Source: UBA2834 sp963623365 (GTDB lineage: Bacteria; Patescibacteriota; Saccharimonadia; Saccharimonadales; Saccharimonadaceae). Taken from it: a stretch of DNA of 64,000 nucleotides. Below, in pieces: positions 41,501 to 48,966 of this stretch. The DNA lies in assembly GCA_963623365.1 (NCBI GenBank), contig CAVFJY010000001.1:124001-188000 (forward strand), written 5' to 3'. Made by a program: the position numbers and the translations under genes. Below the pieces are notes generated by a model, which worked only from the letters and a program-made list of their open reading frames with translations, ran no database searches and was not told where the DNA came from. How positions within the stretch are numbered: the stretch's first letter is position 1; every line of letters starts with the position of its first letter.

Positions 41501-43344
41501 TGTTTTTTAGTATAGGACTCGCCAGCAGAGAGCGCATCAGTATTTGTGGCATTAGTATTAGTACCGCAAGGGTCGCCAGAACGACAGCCGGAAGTGCCAG
41601 CAGTAGAGATTGCGATAGTGGATTGTTTTTCGTTTGACGAAGAAGGCGGCGAATTTTCGGAGTTGCGCGTAACCGTGTGTCTAAAGACAACTGGCACAGT
41701 TACAGGGATTTTGCCATCGGAACTCTCGATTATAATTGTGTCGCCGTTGTTATAGCTCTTGCCGTTGACGGTGACTGTAGTTTTGCCGGTGAAATTAGTC
41801 TTGTATCGCTTGAGGGTGACGCAACCTTTTTGTGGCGATTTTGCGCCGATTACTTTGGTCTTATGGCTACCATTGTCTTCGCGACCGGCGGCATAGTAGT
41901 CGATATATTGACAATAAGTTGAGCCCTCATCTTTTTTATCAATCGTGACCGTGCCCGGTCCACTTTCATATACTTGCCCATACGACCACTGAGTTAAGCT
42001 GTAGCTGAGATTCGATAATGTATACGCCCTAACTGTACCAAAGCTAGCACCAAGATTGTTACTCTTTCTAGTTTTATACTTCGTCTGGGCATTAGTGCCT
42101 TTCTTATCGCGCCGCAAATAATGCCGAAATTTTAACTTTGCGGTATTGCCATCAATCCATTGAGTACTTCCTCTTTTTACATTGCTGCCATTAACGAATG
42201 GTTCAACTTTGCCATCGTATTCGTACCAGGAATAACGGTGGATGGTGACGCATTGAGATATCGAGTCCCAAGAACCTTGATCGATACCACTATTAGTCGC
42301 ATGCGTATAATAAGACATCCATGCGCAAATTTCATTATCGCCCTCATTCAAATCTACCGTGCGAGTGAGCGTCATTTTTTCACTGTAGCTTGCCTTATAT
42401 AAACTAACCGTCAGCGGGCCTTGAGGATTGGTGTTACGTGTCGAGGTCGGTCCATAATTATACACAATATTCACATCTTGCGATGGCCCATCATTGTTGC
42501 GATACATATTAAAATAGAAATTAACGGTCGTACTGCTGCTATCGGTATAATACGTATTATCAGATTCCGTCGTGCCAGTAGGGGTATCATTCCACATCTT
42601 AGGCACAAAGGTAGTACTCCAGCCTTTATTAACGATTAGATACACTGGACTAGCACCGCATTCACCTCCCTTATTTACGCCATCGTTTGACCAACACCGA
42701 TACAGATAGAGTACAACTTGATACATACTATTACCTAAGTCCGTAGCGTTTAAATTATTCCAATTCTCCTTGAGTTTTGGGCCATCAATATAGATATCGT
42801 AAGTGTGCATTGGTGCCGACCAGCCACCCCACTGATAACCATTAGTCGATGGCAAATTGGATGAATCCACGCGTTTTATGGCGGTAGGAACTTTTCGAAT
42901 TATTCCGTTCGCATTCGACCCACTACTACAATCACCCTTATTAATGCAAAAACCAACATTAACCCCAGCATTATAGCCTGTATTGCGCGCCATGCCGGCT
43001 ACTACGGCAGGGTTCCATTCACTAGACAGATCCACCTCAACATCCAAATTAATAGTATAGTAAGGATAATTCTTGCTAATACTGCCTGCGATAAACATGA
43101 TCGCACGGTGACCCGTTGGCTCATTGCAGGCCCAACCAGCACCATAGTTAATGTCACCCCCCCCTAAATCGCCAACTTGATTAATCGAACTTACGCTCGA
43201 ATTGACACTAATTAAACCGCCGCCTATTAAGCAATCTGCCGTGGTGTTTGCGGCATAGGTATCATTAGTGCAAATAACGAATGTAGTGATAATGGATATT
43301 ATAGACAGAATAATAAATCTGACAGAATTACTGACACTCTTCAT
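38512..43344 (-). CDS. Giant secreted surface protein, unit B (largest)
   Basis: 1610 aa. Signal peptide (~1-31, cleavage at TYA), then the shared N-terminal domain to ~245. Extra to its sisters are three consecutive Ig-like beta repeats (~245-665), each closing on a Cys in CVTIHRY, CVTLKRY or CVTLKMD. They carry related FRHYLRR and VFRHTVTRN strands. Then come the shared WAKPGDNISFTHDSCAAA domain, ENKQVGETYATHTKPT, CIAVAAWPSDSHNLG, and the C-terminal beta-repeat region ending SKELPTRY. Many paired Cys suggest disulfides. A run of C at ~43157-43164 may be unstable. Start set by the one-base spacing to the partner stop. Confidence 0.8.
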   Translation of the reverse strand: MKSVSNSVRFIILSIISIITTFVICTNDTYAANTTADCLIGGGLISVNSSVSSINQVGDLGGGDINYGAGWACNEPTGHRAIMFIAGSISKNYPYYTINLDVEVDLSSEWNPAVVAGMARNTGYNAGVNVGFCINKGDCSSGSNANGIIRKVPTAIKRVDSSNLPSTNGYQWGGWSAPMHTYDIYIDGPKLKENWNNLNATDLGNSMYQVVLYLYRCWSNDGVNKGGECGASPVYLIVNKGWSTTFVPKMWNDTPTGTTESDNTYYTDSSSTTVNFYFNMYRNNDGPSQDVNIVYNYGPTSTRNTNPQGPLTVSLYKASYSEKMTLTRTVDLNEGDNEICAWMSYYTHATNSGIDQGSWDSISQCVTIHRYSWYEYDGKVEPFVNGSNVKRGSTQWIDGNTAKLKFRHYLRRDKKGTNAQTKYKTRKSNNLGASFGTVRAYTLSNLSYSLTQWSYGQVYESGPGTVTIDKKDEGSTYCQYIDYYAAGREDNGSHKTKVIGAKSPQKGCVTLKRYKTNFTGKTTVTVNGKSYNNGDTIIIESSDGKIPVTVPVVFRHTVTRNSENSPPSSSNEKQSTIAISTAGTSGCRSGDPCGTNTNATNTDALSAGESYTKKQSFETKVYPDQTIKICQQMTYTNQIWGSDTSTATADQVCVTLKMDKALCSDNTQFGIHDGQNLASLSIRKNINNSGSDTVVKSGAKNTGSTEITMWAKPGDNISFTHDSCAAADLSNQFNNRGKTTTYNISASRSDSSGSLDATGYLFGNSIGSDPYTGTSAIIATTNANSGTGPFKSGQYTATYKSPSTKSGTAYACTTDYYGNSHKSKVNYYQITSDVAKTSTLSSDRCNSYTKTIHNSTDYAVGSNVGTSFSQTLSWTDLWISSDSISSSHNGSKMASIKGTVSVPYNYYLYPYVGNNSSSTTQTVTPGSSLSADIYLPVMQRENKQVGETYATHTKPTTIRVVSFIMRSGSPSSDISYANGNESLGYSNICKSAAGGNSTLSCNLLNNGKTNNTYTKRYVLNASTKNQLGGTLEDTDLITSSAAETNDDNIVLSRSGSVVMNSVSVDVPETLINNQQGSLRLGDKVCIAVAAWPSDSHNLGTATSVDSTNQSVALTSSGFGSQWVVSAPYCSTVAKTPSFSVEGSQLTASGDVTASDVTHKGRRYGSWTEYGLLAGGTVKNMASGAATAYIDAQSLIASGTNYVLKHSAANRTASATKAGASSNATSACLYASQTYLASGECNKAGNASTIATEDSINDILERIRDVYTRKNSTSNYHEKAGVRRINDLQYAWDYDGARTNIKIDVNGKSYYDLSPRNAYACQYDENLGYYVPNSKDASRALTTDGKYTAPFYCLSNGAHYYYVEGDAYIGAQSDSIYGQYLNFVDDLTGDSDQESYRNQTMVVHATGTLVIDTNLLIDSYYTVRGSSHRVDLFTDIQQIPQIIIIADKIQITSNVSRIDAWLVADGLDGGNGEINTCAYVNFSAFKRGEYIKQAGKGSSLSAKNCDRTLMFNGPVFAKNIILNRTAGGGTKVLGAAEQWGSSSSGGQGRWDWWGGNVQQSSGQTLAIDATTYAQRGEIFNLRADTYLWAYYQAQRNGILTTVYSKELPTRY

Positions 43345-43345
43345 T

Positions 43346-44425
43346 TTAGCCTTGCCCCCAATTCTCCCCTTTTTCGACATTTTCATTAGCTGGCGGTATT
43401 TGATCTAATTTTTGTTGCAACTCAGCAGCCGCCTCGCTATCCCCCCGACGTTCATATACCGTTGCGAGCCAACGCATAGCATCGACAGAATCTGGCGCAA
43501 GCTCATAAGCCTTCAGAGCATCGCTTAAAACTCTGTCCTCCTTTAACTCATACATAAGATTAAAAATTTTTTGTGAACGACGTAGATGAATATAAGATCG
43601 TAACTCGTCAGTTGAAACTTTACTGAGAGCTTCTTCGTAATAAATGTCTGCGCCATCTAAGTCATAGGAATCCAGCCGTTCCTCAGCTCGATCAAGAATT
43701 GGCTCGATTATTAATGACTCATCCGTTTCCTTCAGTTGCTCATATTCTGCAGCTTGTTGCTGAGCGAGTTCTTCGGCGCGACGCCGATCGGCGGATTGCT
43801 GGAGCGGAATGATTACAAAAGTCAAAATCAGCGCAGCGGCAGCGAGGGCGACGCCGAGGGTAATAAATTTATTGCCACCTTTAAACAGCCGGTCGCGCAA
43901 TTTTTGCCGATGATGACGGAAACGCACGCGACGAATTTCTTTTTTGCGTGCATATGCTTTGCGCCTAAGCTCGCCGAGCACGCGCTTGTCGGTCGCAGCG
44001 GCGGCTTTCTTCTCAGCAGCGGCCTTGCGGGCAGCAGCTTCTTCGGTAGCCTTTTTCTCGGCAGCGGTCTTGCGGGCGGCTTCTTCGGTAGCACGGCGCT
44101 CAAGTTCGGCTTGTTCGCGAGCGCGGCGCGCTGCATTTCGCTTGCGCTCCGCCTCGCCTTCGACATTTACGAAGTAATCAGCATCGCTGCGCTTTTTAAT
44201 ATTTTCGGTTTTAAAATGAACGTCTTTTTCGTCAAGTGGCACACCATCGATATCGACAGTTTCGGCACGACGACGCGCAGCATCAACGGCGACCTGCTGC
44301 TTCCGCTCTTCGTCGACGGCACTAGAAATATTCGGCGAATCAGTAATTGGAGTCGCGGGAGAATCGGACGCGGTATTTGGATTAAAATCAACTTCGCCAA
44401 AAAGCTTTGAGTCGTTTTCGCTCAT
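43346..44425 (-). CDS. Membrane-anchored TPR-type partner protein, unit B
   Basis: 359 aa, the longest of the three partners. Shares VDIDGVPLDEKDVHFKTENI and ADYFVNVEGE with its sisters, followed by an added ~90-residue Ala/Glu/Lys/Arg repeat block (KKATEEAAARKAAAEKKAA), a transmembrane helix (~182-204) and outside TPR-like helices (RLDSYDLDGADIYYEEALSK, SVDAMRWLATVYERRGDSEA). The ATG at 44425 is preferred over an earlier in-frame one because it matches the MSENDS/MSANDS start of its sister and has a TAATAT box 7 nt upstream. Confidence 0.75.
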   Translation of the reverse strand: MSENDSKLFGEVDFNPNTASDSPATPITDSPNISSAVDEERKQQVAVDAARRRAETVDIDGVPLDEKDVHFKTENIKKRSDADYFVNVEGEAERKRNAARRAREQAELERRATEEAARKTAAEKKATEEAAARKAAAEKKAAAATDKRVLGELRRKAYARKKEIRRVRFRHHRQKLRDRLFKGGNKFITLGVALAAAALILTFVIIPLQQSADRRRAEELAQQQAAEYEQLKETDESLIIEPILDRAEERLDSYDLDGADIYYEEALSKVSTDELRSYIHLRRSQKIFNLMYELKEDRVLSDALKAYELAPDSVDAMRWLATVYERRGDSEAAAELQQKLDQIPPANENVEKGENWGQG

Positions 44426-44665
44426 GTTTAATATATTAGCACTTTTTGGCAGAATTTCGTGATTTTTTATCAATATCGGGTGACTGTTCATTGGTAAATA
44501 CCGTCTCTAGAACAGCTTTTATATTGAACTTGAAAAATACTTCCTAGCGCAGGGCTTGTGCTAATGTTTATATTTTAGCATATTTTCAGATTTTGTTCAG
44601 ATTTTTTATGTTTTTAGAAAAACTTCAAAAACTAAGGAGACATAATGACATAATCGATACCGCGG

Positions 44666-47600
44666 CTAGTAGCGCGTTGAATATTCATGCGAATAGACGG
44701 TCGTAACGATACCGTTGCGCTGAGCCTGATAATAACCCCAGAGATAGGCGTCTGGGCGAAGGTTAAAGATTTCACCACGCTGGACATAATAAGCGTTATT
44801 AGCCTTAAGCGAAGTAGCAGAACTGTCATAGCGCGTAGGTTGGGTGCCAGCGCCAGCGGTACGGTTAAGAATCAGGTTGCGGGCGACAACTGGGCCATTT
44901 ATAAGCAGTTCGCGACTACATTTGTTGGCAGTTAGTGTAGAATTCTTGCCAGCATAATTAATGTATTGCGAGTTGTAGAAGCCGCTGAAATTGTCGTAGG
45001 CGCAGGTATTGATTGTGCCACTTTTTTCATCATCGCTAGCAACATCCGCAATCAGCCAAGCGTCGATACGCGTGACGTTAGCCGTGATATCGAAGCTATC
45101 CGCGATAAGAATCAGCTGAGGAATTTGCTGAATATCCGTAAAGTAGTCTACGATATGGTTTTCGTAACGCCGGCCATATGTAACCATATGGTTGCTGTCG
45201 ATAATGAGGTTAATATCAATTGTGAGTTTTCCGGTGACATGCATAACAGTAGTCTGATTGCGGTAAGTGTCTTTGTAACTATCGCCCGTAAGGTCATCGA
45301 CGAAATTAATATATTGGTTACTAGTGGAATCACTCTGGAGGCCTAAATAGGCATCGCCTTCGACGTAATAGTATTCGGCGCCATTAGTTAGGCAATAAAA
45401 TGGGGCGGTGCGGTTGCCGGTTATAGTCACACCACGCTGAGCATCGTCGGGATTAGGGAGATAATAGCCGAGATCCTCACTATATTCACAGGCATAAGCG
45501 TTGCGAGGTGTAATATCATAATAGGTTGTTGTTTTGCCGTCAGACGTCCTTTTAGTCTGCTTAATATAACGTTCTCTATTAGTATAGAGGTCTCTCGTGT
45601 ATAAAAGATTATTAAGCTTATCGATGCCAGCCCCTGGTAGGGTCTTGTCGGTAGAATTTTTGCGCGTATAGACACCAGTAATTGCTTCATAGAAATCATG
45701 GATATCCTCGTCAATGTCGAGATTGGTGGCGTTTCCTGGTCCTCCTTCAAGCACATCATTCAACATAGTTTGCGAATTAAAGATGCGGCTACTAATATAA
45801 GCGCCGGAACTAGTGCTAGCGCGGTTAACATCCTTGGAACCGGTAGCATAGTTAGGGTTATCGGTCGAATTAAGACCAAGCGCATTAATGTATGCAGTCG
45901 CGGCGCCGGAGGCCATATTACTAACCGCCCCAGCGGCAATAATGCCATATTCGGACCAAGAACTGTAATGATTTTTGCTGCGATTAAAGACTGCCGAGCT
46001 AACATTACCAGTAGTTAATAGCTGCGAGCCCTCAACGCTAAAAGTCGGGTTCTTAGCAATCGTTACGCAAGTTGGCGCCGAGATGGACCACTGCGCGCCA
46101 GCGCCAGCATCGTTGGTGAGGGCGATTTGTTGGTTGAGCGTATTAACCGATGATGCTGCACCAATGTTATGGCTATCGCTTGGCCAAGTTGCGACAGCAA
46201 CACAGAAATGGTCGCCAATATTATAATTGCCGGAACCAGCATCGAGAACAGTTGCATCGACGACCCCAAAATATGAGCCGCCATCTCCGACGTTCGTATC
46301 TTCAAATTTGGAGGAATAATAAGTGCCATCGAGATTGCCAGTGGAGTTCTTGTTAAGAATCAGACCATCACGAGACTCATCTTCGGTCCTGCAAGTATTC
46401 GCAACTGTTGAATCCCGTTCATTGCCTTTAATTTTAGAACAAAGATTAGTACCGACACCAGTCGCATCGACATAATAGCTAACTTCAGCAGTAGGTATAT
46501 TGGAGGAATTAGCAACATATGAAACAACTCTAACTTTCGTTGGCTTAGTCTGAGTAGCATAAGTCGCGCCGACTTGTTTGTTTTCGCGCTTATCGACAGG
46601 CAGATAAATACCAGCATTAATACTACTCCCCAAAGTAACGATTGAACTACTCTCATTCCTATTCACGATATAAGGTTTAATTGTATAGTTGTATGGAATA
46701 TAGACGCTGGCAGCGGAAGTGTAGGTACGACTGCCGTTGTGCATACCGTCGATCTCTGGCTCATCCCAACAATCCCGAGTCCAACCGTCTTCGTCGTCCC
46801 AACTCCAGGAACAACGCTCAACAATATCAATTCTAAGATCGCGCCAAGACATGGTTTGAGTGATAGTGTTGCCAACATCAGAAAGTCTAGTATAGGCGGC
46901 AGACTGACAGTTATTAGTACTAGTAAGGCTTGGGATGCGATAATAACCCGCAATCGATAGACCCGAACCCGACATGGCAAGACAATTATACTTACTGCTA
47001 GCACTGTCGCTAGGTGAGTTGACGGTTAGTTCATAGTTGTGCAAGTCTGAAGCCGTGATGGTCGTTTTCCGACCGAGCGTATCGCCGAAGAGATATTTAG
47101 TCGTCTCACCATCATAAGTAGTGCGCGCAGAGAAATTATAGGAAGCACTATAGCCACTGCGAAGTTCCGAGAATCGGTCGACGGCATTTTGGGCGCCAGC
47201 ACAAATTTTATGCGAATAACGAATTGAATCGCCCGGTTTGGCCCAAATACTGGTCAAACTTGCATATGAATTAAAATCACTATTCCAACTAAAGCTTCGG
47301 TCAGGATCACTGCCAGTAAAAGAGAAATATCCACCGTTTTTACTAATGCCAGTGCTACCTTTATTGTGGCTACCGCAAGTTAGATTGGGCGTGTCGGGAG
47401 TCGGAGTTGGGTCCGGTGGCTTAGTCGTGTTACGGACTAAAAGTAAAATAACATTCGCAGAACAACTATTGTTCGTAGAATAACCAGTACTCGACCAACA
47501 ACGATATTGATACAGCTTAATAACATACCCTTTGCCGCCCTCGATTTCTTTGACAATATTATTCGCTCTAAAATTAGCATCATTCTCGATTTTTTCTTTT

Positions 47601-48181
47601 AACTTCTTGCCGTTAATGTTGATTGTTGAATAGTGATAGGCTGGCGCAGTCCAATAAGAATATTTCTCTAATGCCGGGTTCACGTTTTTCCCTGTCCGCT
47701 GGACAACGCTGGAATAATTCGTAATAATACCATCAGCGGTTCCACCCTTTCCACACCCGTTTTTCTTAATACAGTAGCCGATATTTACAGCGTAGGTATC
47801 ACGATTTCTGCTGCCGTAAGAGAAATAGTGCACCATCCCCATTGCGATTGCTTGATTATATTCACTATCAAGATTCACATTTATATCAATATTGATTGTA
47901 TAATACTCACCATTCTGAGTCACACTATTGGCGACGAACATTATTGCATAAGAATTACCGCTGCAAGCCCAACCACCACTACCAAACGGATCGCCGCCTG
48001 TCGTTTTAAAATTACCGATATCCCTCAACGTAAGGTCGCTATAAATCGAAGAATTGATTGATATGTAGCCATTAGCGTCGTAACAACTAGCGCTAGCATT
48101 ATCATTCGAGCAAAAAACGGCGCACATCAAGGAGACTCCTAGAACTAGTATGGTTTTAGCCATATAATTAAGTGTTCGCAT
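44666..48181 (-). CDS. Giant secreted surface protein, unit A
   Basis: 1171 aa. Signal peptide (~1-32, cleavage near ASA), shared N-terminal domain (GGWACSGNSYAIMFVANS, CIKKNGC, YQYRCWSSTGY), a Pro-rich linker (TTKPPDPTPTPDTPN), then the IWAKPGDSIRYSHKICAGA domain, ENKQVGATYATQTKPT, CVAVATWPSDSHNIG, and the C-terminal region (VTRIDAWLIADV, NGPVVARNLILNRTAGAGT) ending YSHEYSTRY. Same order as unit C. No anchor at the C-terminus, so it must be held by other proteins, be part of a filament tip, or be released. ATG one base after the partner stop, with GGAGAAGG as Shine-Dalgarno. Confidence 0.78.
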   Translation of the reverse strand: MRTLNYMAKTILVLGVSLMCAVFCSNDNASASCYDANGYISINSSIYSDLTLRDIGNFKTTGGDPFGSGGWACSGNSYAIMFVANSVTQNGEYYTINIDINVNLDSEYNQAIAMGMVHYFSYGSRNRDTYAVNIGYCIKKNGCGKGGTADGIITNYSSVVQRTGKNVNPALEKYSYWTAPAYHYSTININGKKLKEKIENDANFRANNIVKEIEGGKGYVIKLYQYRCWSSTGYSTNNSCSANVILLLVRNTTKPPDPTPTPDTPNLTCGSHNKGSTGISKNGGYFSFTGSDPDRSFSWNSDFNSYASLTSIWAKPGDSIRYSHKICAGAQNAVDRFSELRSGYSASYNFSARTTYDGETTKYLFGDTLGRKTTITASDLHNYELTVNSPSDSASSKYNCLAMSGSGLSIAGYYRIPSLTSTNNCQSAAYTRLSDVGNTITQTMSWRDLRIDIVERCSWSWDDEDGWTRDCWDEPEIDGMHNGSRTYTSAASVYIPYNYTIKPYIVNRNESSSIVTLGSSINAGIYLPVDKRENKQVGATYATQTKPTKVRVVSYVANSSNIPTAEVSYYVDATGVGTNLCSKIKGNERDSTVANTCRTEDESRDGLILNKNSTGNLDGTYYSSKFEDTNVGDGGSYFGVVDATVLDAGSGNYNIGDHFCVAVATWPSDSHNIGAASSVNTLNQQIALTNDAGAGAQWSISAPTCVTIAKNPTFSVEGSQLLTTGNVSSAVFNRSKNHYSSWSEYGIIAAGAVSNMASGAATAYINALGLNSTDNPNYATGSKDVNRASTSSGAYISSRIFNSQTMLNDVLEGGPGNATNLDIDEDIHDFYEAITGVYTRKNSTDKTLPGAGIDKLNNLLYTRDLYTNRERYIKQTKRTSDGKTTTYYDITPRNAYACEYSEDLGYYLPNPDDAQRGVTITGNRTAPFYCLTNGAEYYYVEGDAYLGLQSDSTSNQYINFVDDLTGDSYKDTYRNQTTVMHVTGKLTIDINLIIDSNHMVTYGRRYENHIVDYFTDIQQIPQLILIADSFDITANVTRIDAWLIADVASDDEKSGTINTCAYDNFSGFYNSQYINYAGKNSTLTANKCSRELLINGPVVARNLILNRTAGAGTQPTRYDSSATSLKANNAYYVQRGEIFNLRPDAYLWGYYQAQRNGIVTTVYSHEYSTRY

Positions 48182-48182
48182 T

Positions 48183-48890
48183 TTAGCCTTCTCCCATATA
48201 ATCATCGTCAGCCGTTTCAGATACATCTTCATCAGACTGAATCAGTGCTTCGTACTCTTGCTGATATTTCTCGGCGTTCTCGGTGTCGCCACGGCGTTCA
48301 TAGACCCAAGCGAGCCAACGCACGATCTCATAATAACTAGGATTAAACTCATAGGCTTTAATAGCATATTCAAGTACCTTGTCAGCCTGAGCATCATACA
48401 TAAGGCGCGAGAGGGCCTGCGAACGATGTAGATAAAGATCGGCGCGAGTTTCATTGGTAGTAGCCATCTCAGTGGCGGCATCGTAGGATTTTTCGGCGTT
48501 CTCGAAATCGCCTTCCTCAAGATAAGCATCGGCCTCGGAGAGAGTAGACGAAACGGTATGCATCTCGGTCACAATACCTTCGAGCTCTTCTTCGGCTTGT
48601 TTGACGGCGAAATATTTAATCGCGAAACCAACAGTAGTAGCGATAATAAGAACAATAAAAATAACGAGAGCGGGACGGCCTAAACGACACCAAATTTGAC
48701 GACGCTTATCCGCCTTAGCTTGACGCGCGGCCGCTTTCGCGGAGTCTTCATCTTCTTTGACGTGGAGAAAGAAGCGGGTACGTTTTTGCTTAGAAATATC
48801 TTCGCTTCTGAACTGGACTTCGGAGCCTACAAACGTGGACGCTGAATCCTGCCGCGTCTCATCATTGGATTGAGAATCTTTTAAGCTCAT
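48183..48890 (-). CDS. Membrane-anchored TPR-type partner protein, unit A
   Basis: 235 aa. Cytoplasmic start with FRSEDISKQKRTRFFLHVKEDED, basic stretch, transmembrane helix (~72-92), then outside TPR-like repeats (ADAYLEEGDFENAEKSYDAA, YEIVRWLAWVYERRGDTENA). It lacks the VNIDGVP segment of the other two. A TAGAAT box ends 6 nt before the ATG. First gene of the surface region, downstream of rny and its terminator. Confidence 0.75.
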   Translation of the reverse strand: MSLKDSQSNDETRQDSASTFVGSEVQFRSEDISKQKRTRFFLHVKEDEDSAKAAARQAKADKRRQIWCRLGRPALVIFIVLIIATTVGFAIKYFAVKQAEEELEGIVTEMHTVSSTLSEADAYLEEGDFENAEKSYDAATEMATTNETRADLYLHRSQALSRLMYDAQADKVLEYAIKAYEFNPSYYEIVRWLAWVYERRGDTENAEKYQQEYEALIQSDEDVSETADDDYMGEG

Positions 48891-48896
48891 GTTTAT

Positions 48897-48902
48897 ATTC
48901 TA
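48897..48902 (-). promoter_or_regulatory. -10-like box of unit A (leaderless type)
   Basis: TAGAAT with a 6-nt gap to the ATG. Confidence 0.45.
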
Positions 48903-48916
48903 CTGAAACAAAGCTA

Positions 48917-48945
48917 AAAAAGCTAGCGGTTTGCGCTAGCTTTTT
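48917..48945. terminator. Terminator of rny, bidirectional
   Basis: 12-bp stem AAAAAGCTAGCG/CGCTAGCTTTTT, loop GTTTG. Same core as the terminator at 38441-38468. Confidence 0.85.
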
Positions 48946-48966
48946 GAAATTTCAGTCTGATTTTAG

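Noticed and set aside
40489..41637. Plus-strand frame of 382 codons
   Set aside because: Antisense to the unit B giant; Ser/Thr/Gly repeats on one strand leave the opposite strand open.
44430..44665. Gene or RNA between units A and B
   Set aside because: About 240 AT-rich bases without coding pattern or stable hairpin; only the start signal of the unit B partner is seen.
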